Shown: positions 34,951 through 46,977, counted from the first letter of the stretch. The stretch: 64,000 bases of DNA from Cladochytrium replicatum (GCA_025526935.1 JAHLKD010000072.1:62001-126000); one strand, 5' to 3'. Numbers and translations are program-made. Notes: generated by a model from the letters alone, not told the origin.

Positions 34951-36827
34951 GAAGCTGCAGTAATCGTTAAGTACGACGCAGAAAGATCTTTGTTTCGTGC
35001 TCAAGATTTGCAACCTGTGAACATTGCGAATGCTCCTCATTCTCACATCGACAATGCTTGGTGCCACATTGACAATCACCTTGAAATATTCTCGGCATCA
35101 AAGCTTAAACAATCATCAGAAGCATTCACGGTTTCTCAGAACAGATAGCACTTCAATGCGAAAAAAGAAACGCTATCGATTGCACGTCGAGGATACGAAG
35201 CGGATCGCGTGACATGTTTGTACGCTGACAACAAGCCAGAGAGCAAGACGCCCATCGATGAAGCTTGTGCAAAGGGAAAAGTTTCGCAGATATTTGATGT
35301 GTTTTCCCCCGAATCATTTTGAAGCGGGCATTAGAACCTCATTGATTGAACCAGTCATTCACCGCCAGTAACTTTGCAGCTCGAGCAATTTTGATAGCCA
35401 ACGCATCAGTTAATTTTAGACTCCTAGGGTCGTACCGCTCTCCCTTGGGCCGCTCTGACCGGTCGGCGAGAGATTGCTAGGCTATTAATCCAGCATGGAG
35501 CACGTCCCCCGGTTCCTGATGGTGAAAGGGAATGTGGTTTACCTCGGAACTTTGACTCACACAATAAATCTCTCGATGAGAGATTTATTGTGAGTCAGAG
35601 CTTCTGCAAAGACCACTGCTTGTAGGTGTTGGACGTCTTCCAGCTCAGGCGCATTTGTTGAATAACCGGCGCGACGATTGTTTCATAATGGCGACAATGA
35701 GCAAATGACACCTTTGCATCTAGCTGCTTGCAAAATGAGAACCTCGAGACCGTTATTTCAATCAGGATGGTTACACTTGGACCACAAGTCACTGACGTGC
35801 AAGGAAAAACAGGGCTGCATTTGACAGCTAAACACAAGTCAATTGTAGTATCAGCCTGTAGCGCTTTTCTACTTGATTCATTCCCATATCCCATCAACAT
35901 TCAGGACTTAGATGGTAGAACCGTTCTTCATCTTGCTTGCGGGGAAAACAATTCATCTATTGTAACATGCTTTATCGAAACCGAATGCGAACCCAAGAAA
36001 AATCAAGACACAATGGGAAGGACACCACTCCATTAAGCATTCGTTTGCGGATCTGGCAATTCTGAATGCACTTCTCCAGAATGGAGCGATTGACGGGGTA
36101 GGTAATGAATGAGGGATGTGCAACACCGTGCATTACGCTTGCTCAAAGAATCACGCAAAATGTGTTATTTTCTTAATGGAGCCAATTTACTTACGTACCT
36201 GATCGAGAAGGCAAGCATCCATACCTGGGCAGTGAGGAAGGGCCATGCACTAACATGCAAGATTCTGCTCGAAAGAGGAGTTGATCCAAATTACACAGAC
36301 TTCCAACGTCAAACAGGAATCGATCTTTCCCAGTTCATACTGAAATCGATTCATGATTTGACTTGCTCCTCGGCGTTGCACTTTGCCGCATTCGCTGGGC
36401 AAATCATGCACAGGGCTGAATTCGACGAGTGTGATGATCATCTGCGAACACCGCTGTTCGCACTGTAGAACGCGGTTGAGCTGATATGTTCACCTCATTG
36501 TTAAGATCTCGCGCCGATGTTTATGCCAAGGATGGTGATGGCATTGGCGAAAATCATGCAGATTACAACACATTATGGACAAGACAGGAAGGACTTTTCT
36601 GCACGATTCATAGTCACCAGCTACTTCCTTGGGACGAAGCTGTAAAGTACCCGGTAGAAGTTGGGCAGAGATTAACGCTACTGGTAAGCACCTTGCAGGT
36701 TTTTCATCCCAACCAAGACTTGAATGGAGTTACGGCATTACGCGGCGACTCTGTTCGCCAATTGTTAAATCCAAATTGGGCAAAAATGCTGCTCAAAACT
36801 TCAAAGTCTTGTCGAGCACTGGCATAA
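34951..36827 (+). pseudogene. Ankyrin-repeat protein pseudogene
   Basis: Plus-strand ankyrin-type units recur but never in one open frame. They include NKPESKTPIDEACAKGKVSQ (near 35240), LTGRREIARLLIQHGARPPV (near 35450-35520), QGKTGLHLTAKHK and DLDGRTVLHLACGENNSSIV (35800-35960), MGRTPLH (near 36015), NTVHYACSKNHAKCVIFLME (near 36125-36185), ALTCKILLERGVDPNYTD (near 36250) and LLRSRADVYAKDGDG (near 36495). Between them are an in-frame TAG (about 35146), TGA (about 35320), an inserted hairpin and single-base frame changes. Family knowledge: the units match the G.TPLH.A...G....V..LL..GA.....D pattern. The last part (ending 36827) reads open but is not recognised. It is best read as a decayed gene rather than one with many introns. 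Confidence 0.55.
35553..35597. repeat. Near-perfect 20-base inverted repeat (hairpin) in the ankyrin pseudogene
   Basis: The left arm (TGACTCAC, then ACAATAAATCTCTC) pairs with the right arm (GAGAGATTTATTGTGAGTCA) around a GAT loop, with a two-base bulge (AC) in the left arm. It interrupts the ankyrin reading frame near an AATAAA hexamer. It may be an inversion-duplication scar or a small foldback element. Confidence 0.85.
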
Positions 36828-37079
36828 TCCCGAACCATTGTTAATTGCTGGGAAGTTGCCTTGACTCCGAAATGGATTCTGAATATATCCTCGCCCAAAC
36901 GATTTAAATTGGTTCCAACCGTGTGGAACTACATAATTACCAACTGTTCCCAATTCTATGTGTTTGAATTTGAGATTCCTTCAACATAGTCTTGAAACTG
37001 AGCAGCTCCCTAGGATACGCGATCAACAAAAATCTTTCCAATCACAGCGGTCCATTGAAAAGACACCAGCCCGTTCAGC

Positions 37080-39632
37080 ATGCATAAATTCGGGGAGATG
37101 GTAGATAGCGCGCGAAAGCGAACCAGATCGAACAACGTGTCAGCAGACGGATCCGTTGATGGGACCAATTCTAATGGAAACGAATTAATGCTCAACTCAC
37201 CAATGATCGCTTCCCGTGAGGTCCATAGTCCAGCTTCTAGCAGTGATTCCCCTGTCGGTGGGAGCACAAACATAGCCTCAGTGCTTCCACGATGGATTGA
37301 TAGTGTGCAAGGAAGTCGCCAGGATTTTCCGGATCAAAAAAACCCACGCAAACAAGAGCTTAAGGCGCTATGGAATGACATGATGGCGGAAAACGACTAC
37401 AAACATCGCATGATGGAAAGGAACGAGGAGATTCAGACGCAATTGAATGATGCTCTGGAACGGAACCAAGCACTTCTTAATCAAATACAACAGCTGGAGG
37501 AGGATCGGAGTAAAGTGTGGAAGGAAGCTGAGCTATTGAGAGCTCGAGAGAGAACAGCGGATGAAGAAAGGCAGAAGCTCGAAAGGGAGCTGGAAGAGGC
37601 ACAGAATTCTAGTCGGAAAATGTATGAAGATCTTAAGGAGCTTGGGTTTGAGCATGGTGAGTTTGTTCACTTAGTCAATTCCGCTTACTAAACAATGCAC
37701 AATTCGGAATGATAGTTGGCTTGAAGTCTGCCATGTTACTATTTGAGCAAACGAAGGCTTATATGGATGAAAATCTCTGGCTAGCAAATCGTGATCTGAC
37801 GCTAAAGGAGCACGAGCGGAGGGGACTCGCGAAGACGATCGCCGAGATCCACGAACAGTTCCTAAATGTCAACCAAATAGGAGGATCTTTGCGATCAAGC
37901 TACGTCAAACAGCTCGATTTACATCATGCACTGCTTCGCAGCTTACAGGTAAGGGGATAAATATAGTGATTTAGAGTTCGCATACTCATTGGCGTACACA
38001 TTGCCCTCAAGCTCGAAAATGATGAAATCCACCAAAGAATAAAAGAAACTTGTTCAAAAGCAAACGAGGCGGGAAAATACATTAACGCTAACTATGGTAA
38101 TTGCCACATGAACGAAAGCATTACAATGGCTAAAGCTATGCGCAGCGGATTCTGCTGCACGGCTATTGGAGACTTTGAGGCAAGCAAAAGCTGCCGAAGT
38201 TCGCCAAGAAGACCCGCACACAACAATATCTCAATTGAGAAATGACAATGATAGCCTCCGTCGAGATATCAAAAGTTTGCAAACCATTATTGCCGATGGA
38301 CAACGGGAATCCAAGGAGATCAGGAAAGATAAATCAGCCCTTAACGCGAAACTCGAACAGGTCCAAGAAGAAATTGAGAGTATCAAACATGACAGGGCTC
38401 TTCTAGTTGAACAAAATACGAAGCTTGGCATTGAACACCGGCTGTCGCATTCGCAAGTAAATGACCTAAACAAACAACTTCAAAGCGTAAACGCTGAGCT
38501 TGATAGCAAAATTTTCGACCTTGATCAAACGAAGTCAAAGCTAAATCTCGCTAACCTTCAGTTGGAAAAGACAATTGCGCAAGTCAATGATGCTCATCGA
38601 GATTTGGAAAGGGCAAATATCCAGATTCAAAGGCTCGAGATTGAAATGAAGAATATGTCGAAATTATCTGAGCAAATTGCTAAACGGCGGGAGATTCCTA
38701 CCACTGGCGTACCAGTTCGTTCATCCAGGCTCCCCTCACCCACACGGGTAGATCACTCCAAGTTTCTGGTCACTGATTTCGAGCGAAAATTTCCTGATCG
38801 CACTGATTTTGCTTCCGATACAAACTCGTCACGACTGGCCGAAATCTCAATTCAGTTATATGGTCATAAAATTCGTTACTCGGAGAACCTTAAGTTGATT
38901 TCCGAGTGCTTTGCACGGATCTCTGACAGAAGGGAGTTCAATTGGGACGACCGCTCCAACGAGGAGGCTGTGCGACTGGTTTCTCGCCTTGTTGCTGTAA
39001 CAGTTGAATTGCGAGCAGCGCTAGATGGTGCGCTCAATAAGATTTCTATACTTGATGATGAGGCTGAAAAGCAGGCTTGCCAACAGTCTCTTTTGGAGAT
39101 TATAGTGCAAAGTATACAATCTCTTGCTGATTCATCAAAAGAAACGGTTGAGCAGTTGAAGATCTTAGGAGTTGTCTCGGATTGTCCCGGAACACCAACA
39201 ACAACACCGTCATCTCACGTCTTTGAAGAAGGGGTTTCAGGGAACCCTCAACTCAGCAAAGGAATGCAGAAGGAGAACCGAAGCTGTCAACATTCGAGGG
39301 CACTCACAGATGCGCCAAGTCACAATAGTCCAAGCAATCCACAGCAACTGCGCCGTGCTTCTGATGCGGCTCCCCGCCGGCGATCTGCTCCAGTCGTTGA
39401 GAGTATCACATCTCCTCGTGAAAGCACAAACAAGAAGGCTGTCTCTGAAAAGCGATGCTCTGTCTGTGCAGCTTCTCCTCCTCGCTCACATGGCTCGTCA
39501 TCCCCAAACCCCTCTGACGGCACAGCATCTCCCTCCCAATCATCTCCCAGACATTCAAATAACATTGCACGTCGTCCTTTAGATTTGCCATCATCTAGAG
39601 CAAGGATCTCAGCAAAGCCAAAGAACAAATAG
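37080..39632 (+). CDS. Coiled-coil protein A (tandem paralogue of the next gene)
   Basis: Function unknown; likely a structural or cytoskeletal coiled-coil protein. The start at ATG 37080 gives MHKFGEMVDSARKRTRSNN. After a disordered region comes a long heptad-rich coil (QTQLNDALERNQALLNQIQQ). Exon 1 ends at GFEHG with an intron (about 37658-37714, CTTACTAAAC branch). Exon 2 has DENLWLANRDLTLKEHERRG and LAKTIAEIHEQFLNVNQIGG. A short exon carries DEIHQRIKETCSKANEAG, and the last exon has DSAARLLETLRQAKAAEV, a further coil, and a Ser/Pro-rich tail from about 39180. The stop is TAG ending at 39632. Exon order, intron positions and motifs match the downstream gene, showing tandem duplication. No motor, lipid-binding or transmembrane segment is visible. 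Confidence 0.75.
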
Positions 39633-39883
39633 AAATGATTTTGTTCTTATGCGCGGGAAGAAGGCGATTTATCCAACGTGCTTTGCGAAATGATGAAGTG
39701 ACCATGTTATATAATTCGAGGGATTACACAGATCCCGAAATAGTATTAATGTGGGAAGAATAAGACCAAACATAAAACGCTGATTGGTGCGAAGAATTCT
39801 CCTCGTTTGGATCGATCGAGGTCCGAATATTTTCTCTTTGACCCGCTAACAAGTGTCGCTTCACATTTGTTGACTTACAAATC

Positions 39884-42800
39884 ATGAATAAGCTTAAAGA
39901 GAAGGTAGACTCTGTACGTCATCGCATGAGATCACGGTCCAATTCGGTGAGCAACGCTGGGCTCTCCAGTCGGAAATTATCGATGTCAAGGAGAACTAGT
40001 AACTCGGAGAATCCGGACAACGACGAAGCCCATAGTACAGCTCCGCGGCTAAAGGCTCCAAATATTTCCCCATTGCCGTCAGAGCTAGAGCTCAAAATGA
40101 CTGAAGCAATGACATCCAACGATTCCCAAAGCGGTCCTGACTTAAAAGCACTCCAGCGAGATTTGATGATTGCATCTGAGATCGGGCAGAAGCTCTTGGA
40201 GCAAAACCAAGGCCTTCAGGAACGGCTGATCTCAGTGGATTTAGAGAGGTTAAAATTTGGAGAAGAAGCAAGAGAAGTAAGAGCACGACTACAAGAAGTG
40301 TCCGATGCATCTCAAGCGAGAGAGCGCGAGTGGGATTATGAGCGATCCGGATTAAAAAGAGACTTGCACCAGGCACAATTAACCATTCAGGAGCTGCGCG
40401 AAGAAGTTCGCGATCTCGGTCTGCAACATGATGAAGCAGGTGCGAGCACAGTTTATTCTTGTAGTTATAATGATAACAGTGGTTGCAGCGACACTAAAAG
40501 AAACGGTTACGTTGCTCGATGAAAGCAAAAGGAGGCTGGAGGAGAGCCTACTAGCGACAAACCGTGAGTTAAAGCACACGGACGTCGAGCGGCAGTCTCT
40601 CGCCAAGACCGTCACAGAGCTACACGATCAGTTGGGACACTTTAATCGCATCAACACAACACTGAAAACTGGTTACAAACGGCAAATCGATGAATATCAA
40701 GAAATGATAAGTAGACTGCAGGTAAAAGAGTCAATCGTGTTCCCAGTCCCCTCCCTCACATGAATCCAGAACGACAAGGATCAGCTAGCGCAGCAAATCA
40801 AAGAGATGTCCTCAAAGATCATAGATGTTGGTGTGGCCTCGGGGGATAACTACGGTAACCTTTTGATCTCGATTGCTTTTCAACTGCTTACTACTTTGTT
40901 ATTTATTTCAGTGGATTCAGTGCGCAGTTTACTAGACGCAGTTCGGCTTTCTAATCCAGATTTGCCATCGTTCCCTCCTGTGCCAAATACAGACGAGCTG
41001 AATGCAGTTATTAACCAACAACAACTCGAGCTCGCACATATTCGAAAGGAAAATAACGAGTTGCAAGAATTCGTTCGTGGTTTGCAAGATACAGTGACAC
41101 AACTAGAGGAAGAACGGCAGTTACAACTATCTCCAGGCACATTACAACATTATGGTGACAGCTCAGATCCGACTCGTAGAACAAACAGTGGCTCTGTGCA
41201 ATGGTTGCGTAAGGAAATCACTGGACAGGTTAAGCTTCGCCCTTCTCGCATTCCTCGGAGAAAAGCGGAAGCGGCGAGAGTTGCAACGGTTATGATCGTA
41301 AAGCCTGGACCACGCCCACCCGATCCCCACGTCTTTTTGGAATTTCAATCCAAGATTCTGCTTATATCCAAGAAGTTACGTGCACAAAAGGTGCGCTATA
41401 GTCAGCATGTCGAAGAACTCGAAGACAAATTAGCCGATGCTACTCAAACAGCTGAGATCGCTGTGGTTACCGCAGAAGAAAAATATCAGGAAATAGAGTC
41501 TCTGGTTTCACGATTGACAGCATCAAACAGCGAAATTGAGGATCTTCGGGTGACACTCGATGAGGCAACCAGACGTATTTCCGACCAAGAAACCTCACTG
41601 CGTAAAGCCATCGCGGATTTGCAAACAACTGAAACGGAAACATCATCCATGAAAGCAAAGTTAAGGCAGGTCGAAGATTACATGAACGAATTGGAAGATA
41701 CTTTGGATCAGTTCCAAGAGTCCGCGGCTTTACATTCGGCCCAAAAGAACCTTACGATGTCGCTTCGTCAGATCTGCTCCCGTCTCAAATCTACAGTAGA
41801 GGGGCTTACACAATCTGGAGACGCAGTTTTAAACAAATCTTCATGCCCACAAAATCCAGAAATTTACATTCGTGACCATAGAGAGGACACGATAGAGCAA
41901 CTGGGCCAAGCAGAAATGGTTATCGCAGAACTCAGGGCACAGATGGCACATACAAACGAGCTTTGGAAAACAGAAACGAGTTGTCTGAGGGACCGTGTCT
42001 TGGTCCTGACGCAAATAGTAGATCAAGCCCAAGATCTGCTCGATGCGTCGACTTTGGCCGAATCCGATTCCCGTAAAATAGCTCGAGGTTCACGAAAAAC
42101 TAGGCAAGGAAAGCGTCTGGTTCCTAAAGGATTGCGAGAAGACGTTGAAGAAGTATTAAGGCAGTCATTGGAGCAGCTTCATGGTGGCAAACTCGAGGAA
42201 ACCACTGATGAAAATGATATGAATGAAGAATCTAACCCGACTGTTTTGAGAAAAAGAGAACCCAGCAGCTCGGAATTACCCAAAAGCGAGAAAACAATCG
42301 AGGAGTTGAAGACGCTAGTCAATGAGCTTGAAGCACGATTAGGTGACGCCGAACTGTTGAGAATAGCTGAAGCCCGGCATGCGGCGAAAGTGAATGGAAT
42401 TGTCAATATCTTGTCTCAAGACGACTTGCAGCAGCGCACCTCAAGCCCAGTTGGAAGGAGCAGCGTGGCGAGCGAAAATGGAAGTGAGATATCGGCTCTG
42501 CCGGAACACAGACGGAGATACAATAAGAGCCGGCAATCTTCACTAGCACACGAGGATCTGAGTGAAAAGCTTGCGCAAACCTTGGCTGAGCTTGAATTCA
42601 CTCAATCAAATCTTCAAGATTTTCTTGCAGAAAAGGACGAAGTTGAAAGGAAAGCTGAGAAACTCCGACAAGAGGTCCAAACCCTGCAAAGCTCCTACGC
42701 TGAACTAGAGAACAATCAGAAATCACTTCTGTCAGATAAGGAGAAGCTGATCGAACAACTCGAGGATGAGATTAGAGAGCGAAACAACGTACAAATGATG

Positions 42801-45203
42801 ATTTCAGAGTATAAAGAGCGTGAAGTCCTCTACAGTGATAAGATAGCTTATTTAGAACAGGAGAACAATGATCTCACAAACGATGTGGCAAGGTTGGCTG
42901 TCGATTCAGAGCAAAGAGGCCGTATGAGAACGGAGATCGAGGGTAGCGCAGAGAAACTCCAACAGGAAGTTGAAGAGCTTCGACGATCGTACAATCAGCT
43001 CGAAACCTCCAAGAATAAGCTTCAGTCAGAAAGAGAGAACGTGATTGAGCAACTGGAGAATGAATTGCGTGAGCAGGAAATCAATTTCAAGAATCAAATT
43101 TGTGAGTACAACGAGCGCGAGAAGGTGTACCGCGACAGAATCGAGGAGCTGGAAAAGGAAGTGGAAATGCTTGCCCATGATTCAAGTCAGTTTGCTGAAT
43201 TCAAAAATCTAACAGAGAGCCTTGAAAAGGAAATAGTGGATCAAAAGGCCCAAACCCTGGTTCTGGAAAGCGAACTCGCGGGTCTTAACGCCCAGCTTTT
43301 GGCATCACAGAATGAGTTCAAGAGCCTTGAGCTGGAACATTCAGAAACTCTCCAGATCCTCGAAGATCTGAGGCATAATAACTATGAGCAGCTGGAAATT
43401 GTTGAGCGCAAGTTCAAGGAACAGAAGGATCAAATTTCAAATCATCTGTTGGAACATGAGGACCGTGAGAAAGGGCTTTCATGCAAAATTGCTGTGTTGG
43501 AAAATGAACGACTTCATAACGAGCACCAGCGGGAGGCACTCCATAACATGGTGGAACAGGCAATCCAAAATGAAAATTTGCTGAAGGACAAAGTGGCCCT
43601 TCTGGAAAAGCGGTTAGAGGAGCGAAAGGCAGAGAATTGGGAACTTAAGGCAGACATCGCAAGATTGAAGAGGGATAGCCTGTCGCAAAATATCTCAGTG
43701 GTAGGAGATAAACCCGATGAGATTGATAATCGCAAGAAAGAGCTTGCATCGGTCCGATTGCAGCTTCAAGAAGACCTGGAATATTCAAAAGAGCAGCTCA
43801 GTAAAGTATTGGGGGAGTTGGAAGAGGAGAAGCAAAGCCATAGTCTCGATTTGAATGAGCTTGAAAGGAAAGCGAAGAAAGAGTCTCAACTCCGTAAAGA
43901 GCTGAGAAAGCTTGAGGACATCTTGTCGAATCAAGCAGCGAGAATAGAAGTACTTGAGCACAATAAGTCACAGCTTGAGGAGAGACTGAGGATCATCGAG
44001 CCTTCTCTGGAGTACACGGATGATAAGGAAAGGCGACTTAAAGAGCACATTTCCTCACTGGAAGCAGATCTTGATCAGAAAGACGCTCAATTAGATAACC
44101 TTACAGCGACAATCGAAGATGTTTCTTCGGAGTTGCAGAATGAAATTTGCTTACGCGAGAGTCTGGAGAAGCAGCTCGAGGAATCCCGAAGAGAATCCGA
44201 TGAATTGCAACGACAGCTCAAAGTTGCCGCTAAGAACCTGCAAAAATCTAAGCAGCTCACTGAGATTATATCGGGATCCATTCCACAGCAGCCAGTCAGT
44301 GGCCAGGCTTCAAATGGCGACCAACTCAGTACCGAAGAACGCCGTCTCCTTGGGCAGTTGGCAGAGCTGAGCGAACGAGCAGACCTCAGAAAGCGAAGGG
44401 TTGATGGCTTGGAGCAAGAGCTCGCACAAAAGATTCAGCAGGTCGGTATCCTCAAGCAACGAATTGCAGAGTTGGAGGAGAGGGTTGAGAGGTGTGGAGA
44501 TGATGATCATATTGATGAAAAACGCAAACACAGTGAAAATCTACCGATTCAGAACGCATATGCAGGACAAGGTGAGCCAAGGTCCCTGCCGATCGAAAAG
44601 AGACCAATGTCGACGCTCTCAGTCACAATAAAAGAAGTAAGTAAGAGCGGATCCAATATGCTGGATGAAGAAGACTGGATGCGATCAAGTACAACTGCGG
44701 TTGCTGCGGACTTCCCGCATCAGAGCGATAAGCTCGAAGAATTGAAGAAGGCGCCGCTATTTGGCTCAAAAACAAGCGATTTTGAGGTGCCTGAATGTTA
44801 CTTAACTAGCTTTCACTGCCAACTTTTTATCTTAACTCAGGTCTTATCGAAAACCGGTAAACTGCGGAATGAGTTTGTTGATCACTGTAAGAGGGCAATG
44901 AAGGTCACTTGTATATGGTTTAATTCTGCCTTTCAACCCAGACGAAGCGATTCAGCTCCGGCTAGCAGTTTCGTGCATCACTGCTGGCCTTTTATTCCTG
45001 TGAGAGTATATCGCTCCAATTACTCCTTTTCTAACTTTCTTTCAATCGCTTGTAGCACAGTTCCCATGATACTTGAATCATCTACAGACGCTTGCGTCCC
45101 ACGCTCCATAAAAACAATCTCCCAGGTTCTTGGTCTTATTGGCGGTACAGCCGTTTTGTTGAGACCACGAAGGGGCTGGACATGGGTGTTTGAACCATTG
45201 TAA
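39884..45203 (+). CDS. Giant coiled-coil protein B (tandem paralogue)
   Basis: A long coiled-coil protein, function unknown. The start at ATG 39884 gives MNKLKEKVDSVRHRMRSRSN, matching the N-terminus of the upstream gene. An intron (about 40441-40481) leads to KETVTLLDESKRRLEESLLA and SLAKTVTELHDQLGHFNRIN, again matching. The next exon has DQLAQQIKEMSSKIIDVG. Intron 40855-40911 is 57 bases with no stop in frame, so it can be misread as a hydrophobic segment. The main exon then runs for about 1,290 codons of almost continuous heptads (repeated LE.EV..L..SY..LE type units). A BRCT, motor or CH domain is absent. The 3' end is uncertain: introns at 44787-44840 and about 44901-44938 would give an earlier stop in a frame reading KRFSSG, while unspliced reading ends at 45203. 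Confidence 0.75.
40855..40911 (+). other. Stopless 57-base intron inside coiled-coil gene B
   Basis: The donor is GTAACC after TACG, with a CTTACTAC branch-like stretch and an ATTTCAG acceptor. The flanks join to NYVDSVRSLLDAV, which aligns with NYADSAARLLETL at the same intron position in the upstream paralogue. The intron is a multiple of three with no stop, so gene finders may retain it as a false transmembrane helix. Confidence 0.75.
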
Positions 45204-45631
45204 AATCCAACCCAAACAAACCAGTTATTGTGATGAATTTATTGTTGTACAACGATATAGCGGTTGTAATACACCAGAAAACCCATTTCGTGCGAGACCA
45301 TTTAAATGCAATTGATTTCTGAATCATATTGACAGCCGTTCTGTCAGATTTGAGTCACACAAAATAATGCGTTCTCACAAGTATCAATCACCAGAATCTG
45401 CCAGAAATCTTGACGTCATTGCATATCATAGGTGTGCAAACGTTTTCTTGGGCTTCTCTTCCTTGATCCCGCCGATCGGACAACTGCGCCCCCGCGGTGT
45501 GTCTTCCAAGCTCAAATCATTACGTCACAATTCCCACACTCTCTTATTTAAACACCCCTTCAGCCGTCGTGCTCACATTCCCATCCATTGATCGTTCAAA
45601 GATCTCCACCAACGCTTTCAATTCAAACAGC
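45204..45631. other. Intergenic region and promoter of the perilipin-like gene
   Basis: No gene recognised. It contains the 3' end of the giant coiled-coil gene and the promoter of the next plus-strand gene, including the TATA-like element listed separately. Confidence 0.4.
45545..45552 (+). promoter_or_regulatory. TATA-like element upstream of the perilipin-like gene
   Basis: TATTTAAA lies about 80 bases before the ATG at 45632, followed by a pyrimidine-rich stretch, a common arrangement for strongly expressed fungal genes. Position and composition only. Confidence 0.35.
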
Positions 45632-46315
45632 ATGCAGCTCTTCGACCGTGCCCAACTCCCCGAAGTTGTGACCATCAACGCAAAGAAGCTCCAGGAAACA
45701 GCGAAAGGACTACAAAGTCGTGTCACTGGAACTATCACCTCTGCGCGGAACTACACATTCGAGACCGCCGCGGCAGCCCGAAACCGCACAATTAACACTG
45801 CAACAGTTGCAATCGACTCCACAGTTAAGACGGTTCGCGCGTACACTCCCAAAACGGTTCTGGAGGTGACAGACAAAACCTACGATGTAGCTTCCCAAGC
45901 CGCCACTACGGCGTACAAAACTACCACCAGTTCAATCAAGTATGGCTACGACTCTGCCATGGCTGTGAACAACCGTGTCGTCGACAGTGTCAACGCCGTT
46001 GTCTCCAGCACACGATCAACTATTCACAACAATGTCACAAAAACGCGAGAAATGGTGAACAATACCACGTCCGCGGTTGTGTCTCGAGCTCAAACGATCG
46101 CTCAACTGTACGTTGACTACGCTATTCAATTCGGAACGCCGTACATGAAGCGTGGACAGGAGATTGCAGCTCCGTACGTTGCCCAAGCGACCCCATATAT
46201 TCTCCGAGCTCAGTCCATCGCAACACCGGTCTTAAAACGCCTTCCAGTCGTACACCGTCTTGCGAAGAAGGATACGCCTGTGCCATCAGTTATTCCTCCA
46301 GCAGAACAGCAGTAA
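45632..46315 (+). CDS. Perilipin-like / amphipathic 11-mer repeat protein
   Basis: Candidate lipid-droplet coat protein. A single exon of 227 residues starts at ATG 45632 (MQLFDRAQLPEVVTINAKKL). It is dominated by Thr/Ala/Val-rich amphipathic helices in roughly 11-residue periods, for example RNRTINTATVAIDSTVKTVR, TYDVASQAATTAYKTTTSSI and SVNAVVSSTRSTIHNNVTKT. The C-terminal part has AQLYVDYAIQFGTPYMKRGQ and a short Pro-rich tail. Perilipins and fungal MPL1/CAP20 proteins share this composition and helix periodicity, but LEA-type stress proteins do too, so the assignment rests on architecture. GC-rich, biased codon use and a TATA-like element suggest high expression. Confidence 0.5.
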   Translation: MQLFDRAQLPEVVTINAKKLQETAKGLQSRVTGTITSARNYTFETAAAARNRTINTATVAIDSTVKTVRAYTPKTVLEVTDKTYDVASQAATTAYKTTTSSIKYGYDSAMAVNNRVVDSVNAVVSSTRSTIHNNVTKTREMVNNTTSAVVSRAQTIAQLYVDYAIQFGTPYMKRGQEIAAPYVAQATPYILRAQSIATPVLKRLPVVHRLAKKDTPVPSVIPPAEQQ

Positions 46316-46596
46316 ATCCTGAACACCCATTTTTGTTTTACCTTTTTTCGGATATTACGTGACCACACCTCTTATTCTTATTTTATCACTTGGTTGTTTT
46401 GGTTCACAAAATTTTGTTCTACTGATCGTTGCGTGATGTGCCAACCGCCCCAAACTGCTTTGAGATGCAGAAGCGATTTTAGGCTTTGGCAATTTAGCCG
46501 TTTTGGCTAGTTCGTTTGTGCAAGACCTCTTGTCCGTTGTTCAATAAGATGTCCTTTAAGAAAGTATTAAATAGTTCAAATAAACGCTGGTATTCT

Positions 46597-46872
46597 TTAA
46601 GGTGGAACTGATAGTAGATCCTTATGGGTCATCCATCCGTCTGCCTCGACATTTTTAGTAGAGTGACCGTCGAAATCCTCACCAAAATGCTTGACCATCA
46701 AATATCTTGTTCGGCGGTGCAGCATTGAGCCTATGACCATCATTTTCTGAAGTGCAAACGCCTTCCAACTCCTTCTACAATGTTGTTGAACTGTTCTTCC
46801 TGCATCGTTGCCCGCAATCAACGATCCTATATGCTTGATCAAAGCTTCCGCCCCTTCAGTGCAAGCGTCCAT
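46597..46872 (-). CDS. Small hypothetical protein (91 residues)
   Basis: ATG-initiated open frame MDACTEGAEALIKHIGSLIA ending in DGWMTHKDLLSVPP. The composition is protein-like but there is no recognisable domain, signal peptide or homologue that I know. It may be a real small gene or a chance frame between two better-supported genes. Confidence 0.25.
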   Translation of the reverse strand: MDACTEGAEALIKHIGSLIAGNDAGRTVQQHCRRSWKAFALQKMMVIGSMLHRRTRYLMVKHFGEDFDGHSTKNVEADGWMTHKDLLSVPP

Positions 46873-46977
46873 GAAAGTTCATCCAACAATGTATGGGTAC
46901 GACTTAACTGCCCAAAAATCCCGATTGCTTTCCCAATTTGGTGACGTTAGGTTTGGGTTTTCCAACTGAACTTCAAT

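Noticed and set aside
40855-40911. Hydrophobic stretch LLISIAFQLLTTLLFIS as a transmembrane helix in coiled-coil gene B
   Set aside because: It is flanked by GTAACC and TTTCAG, and removing it restores alignment with the upstream paralogue at the same intron position.
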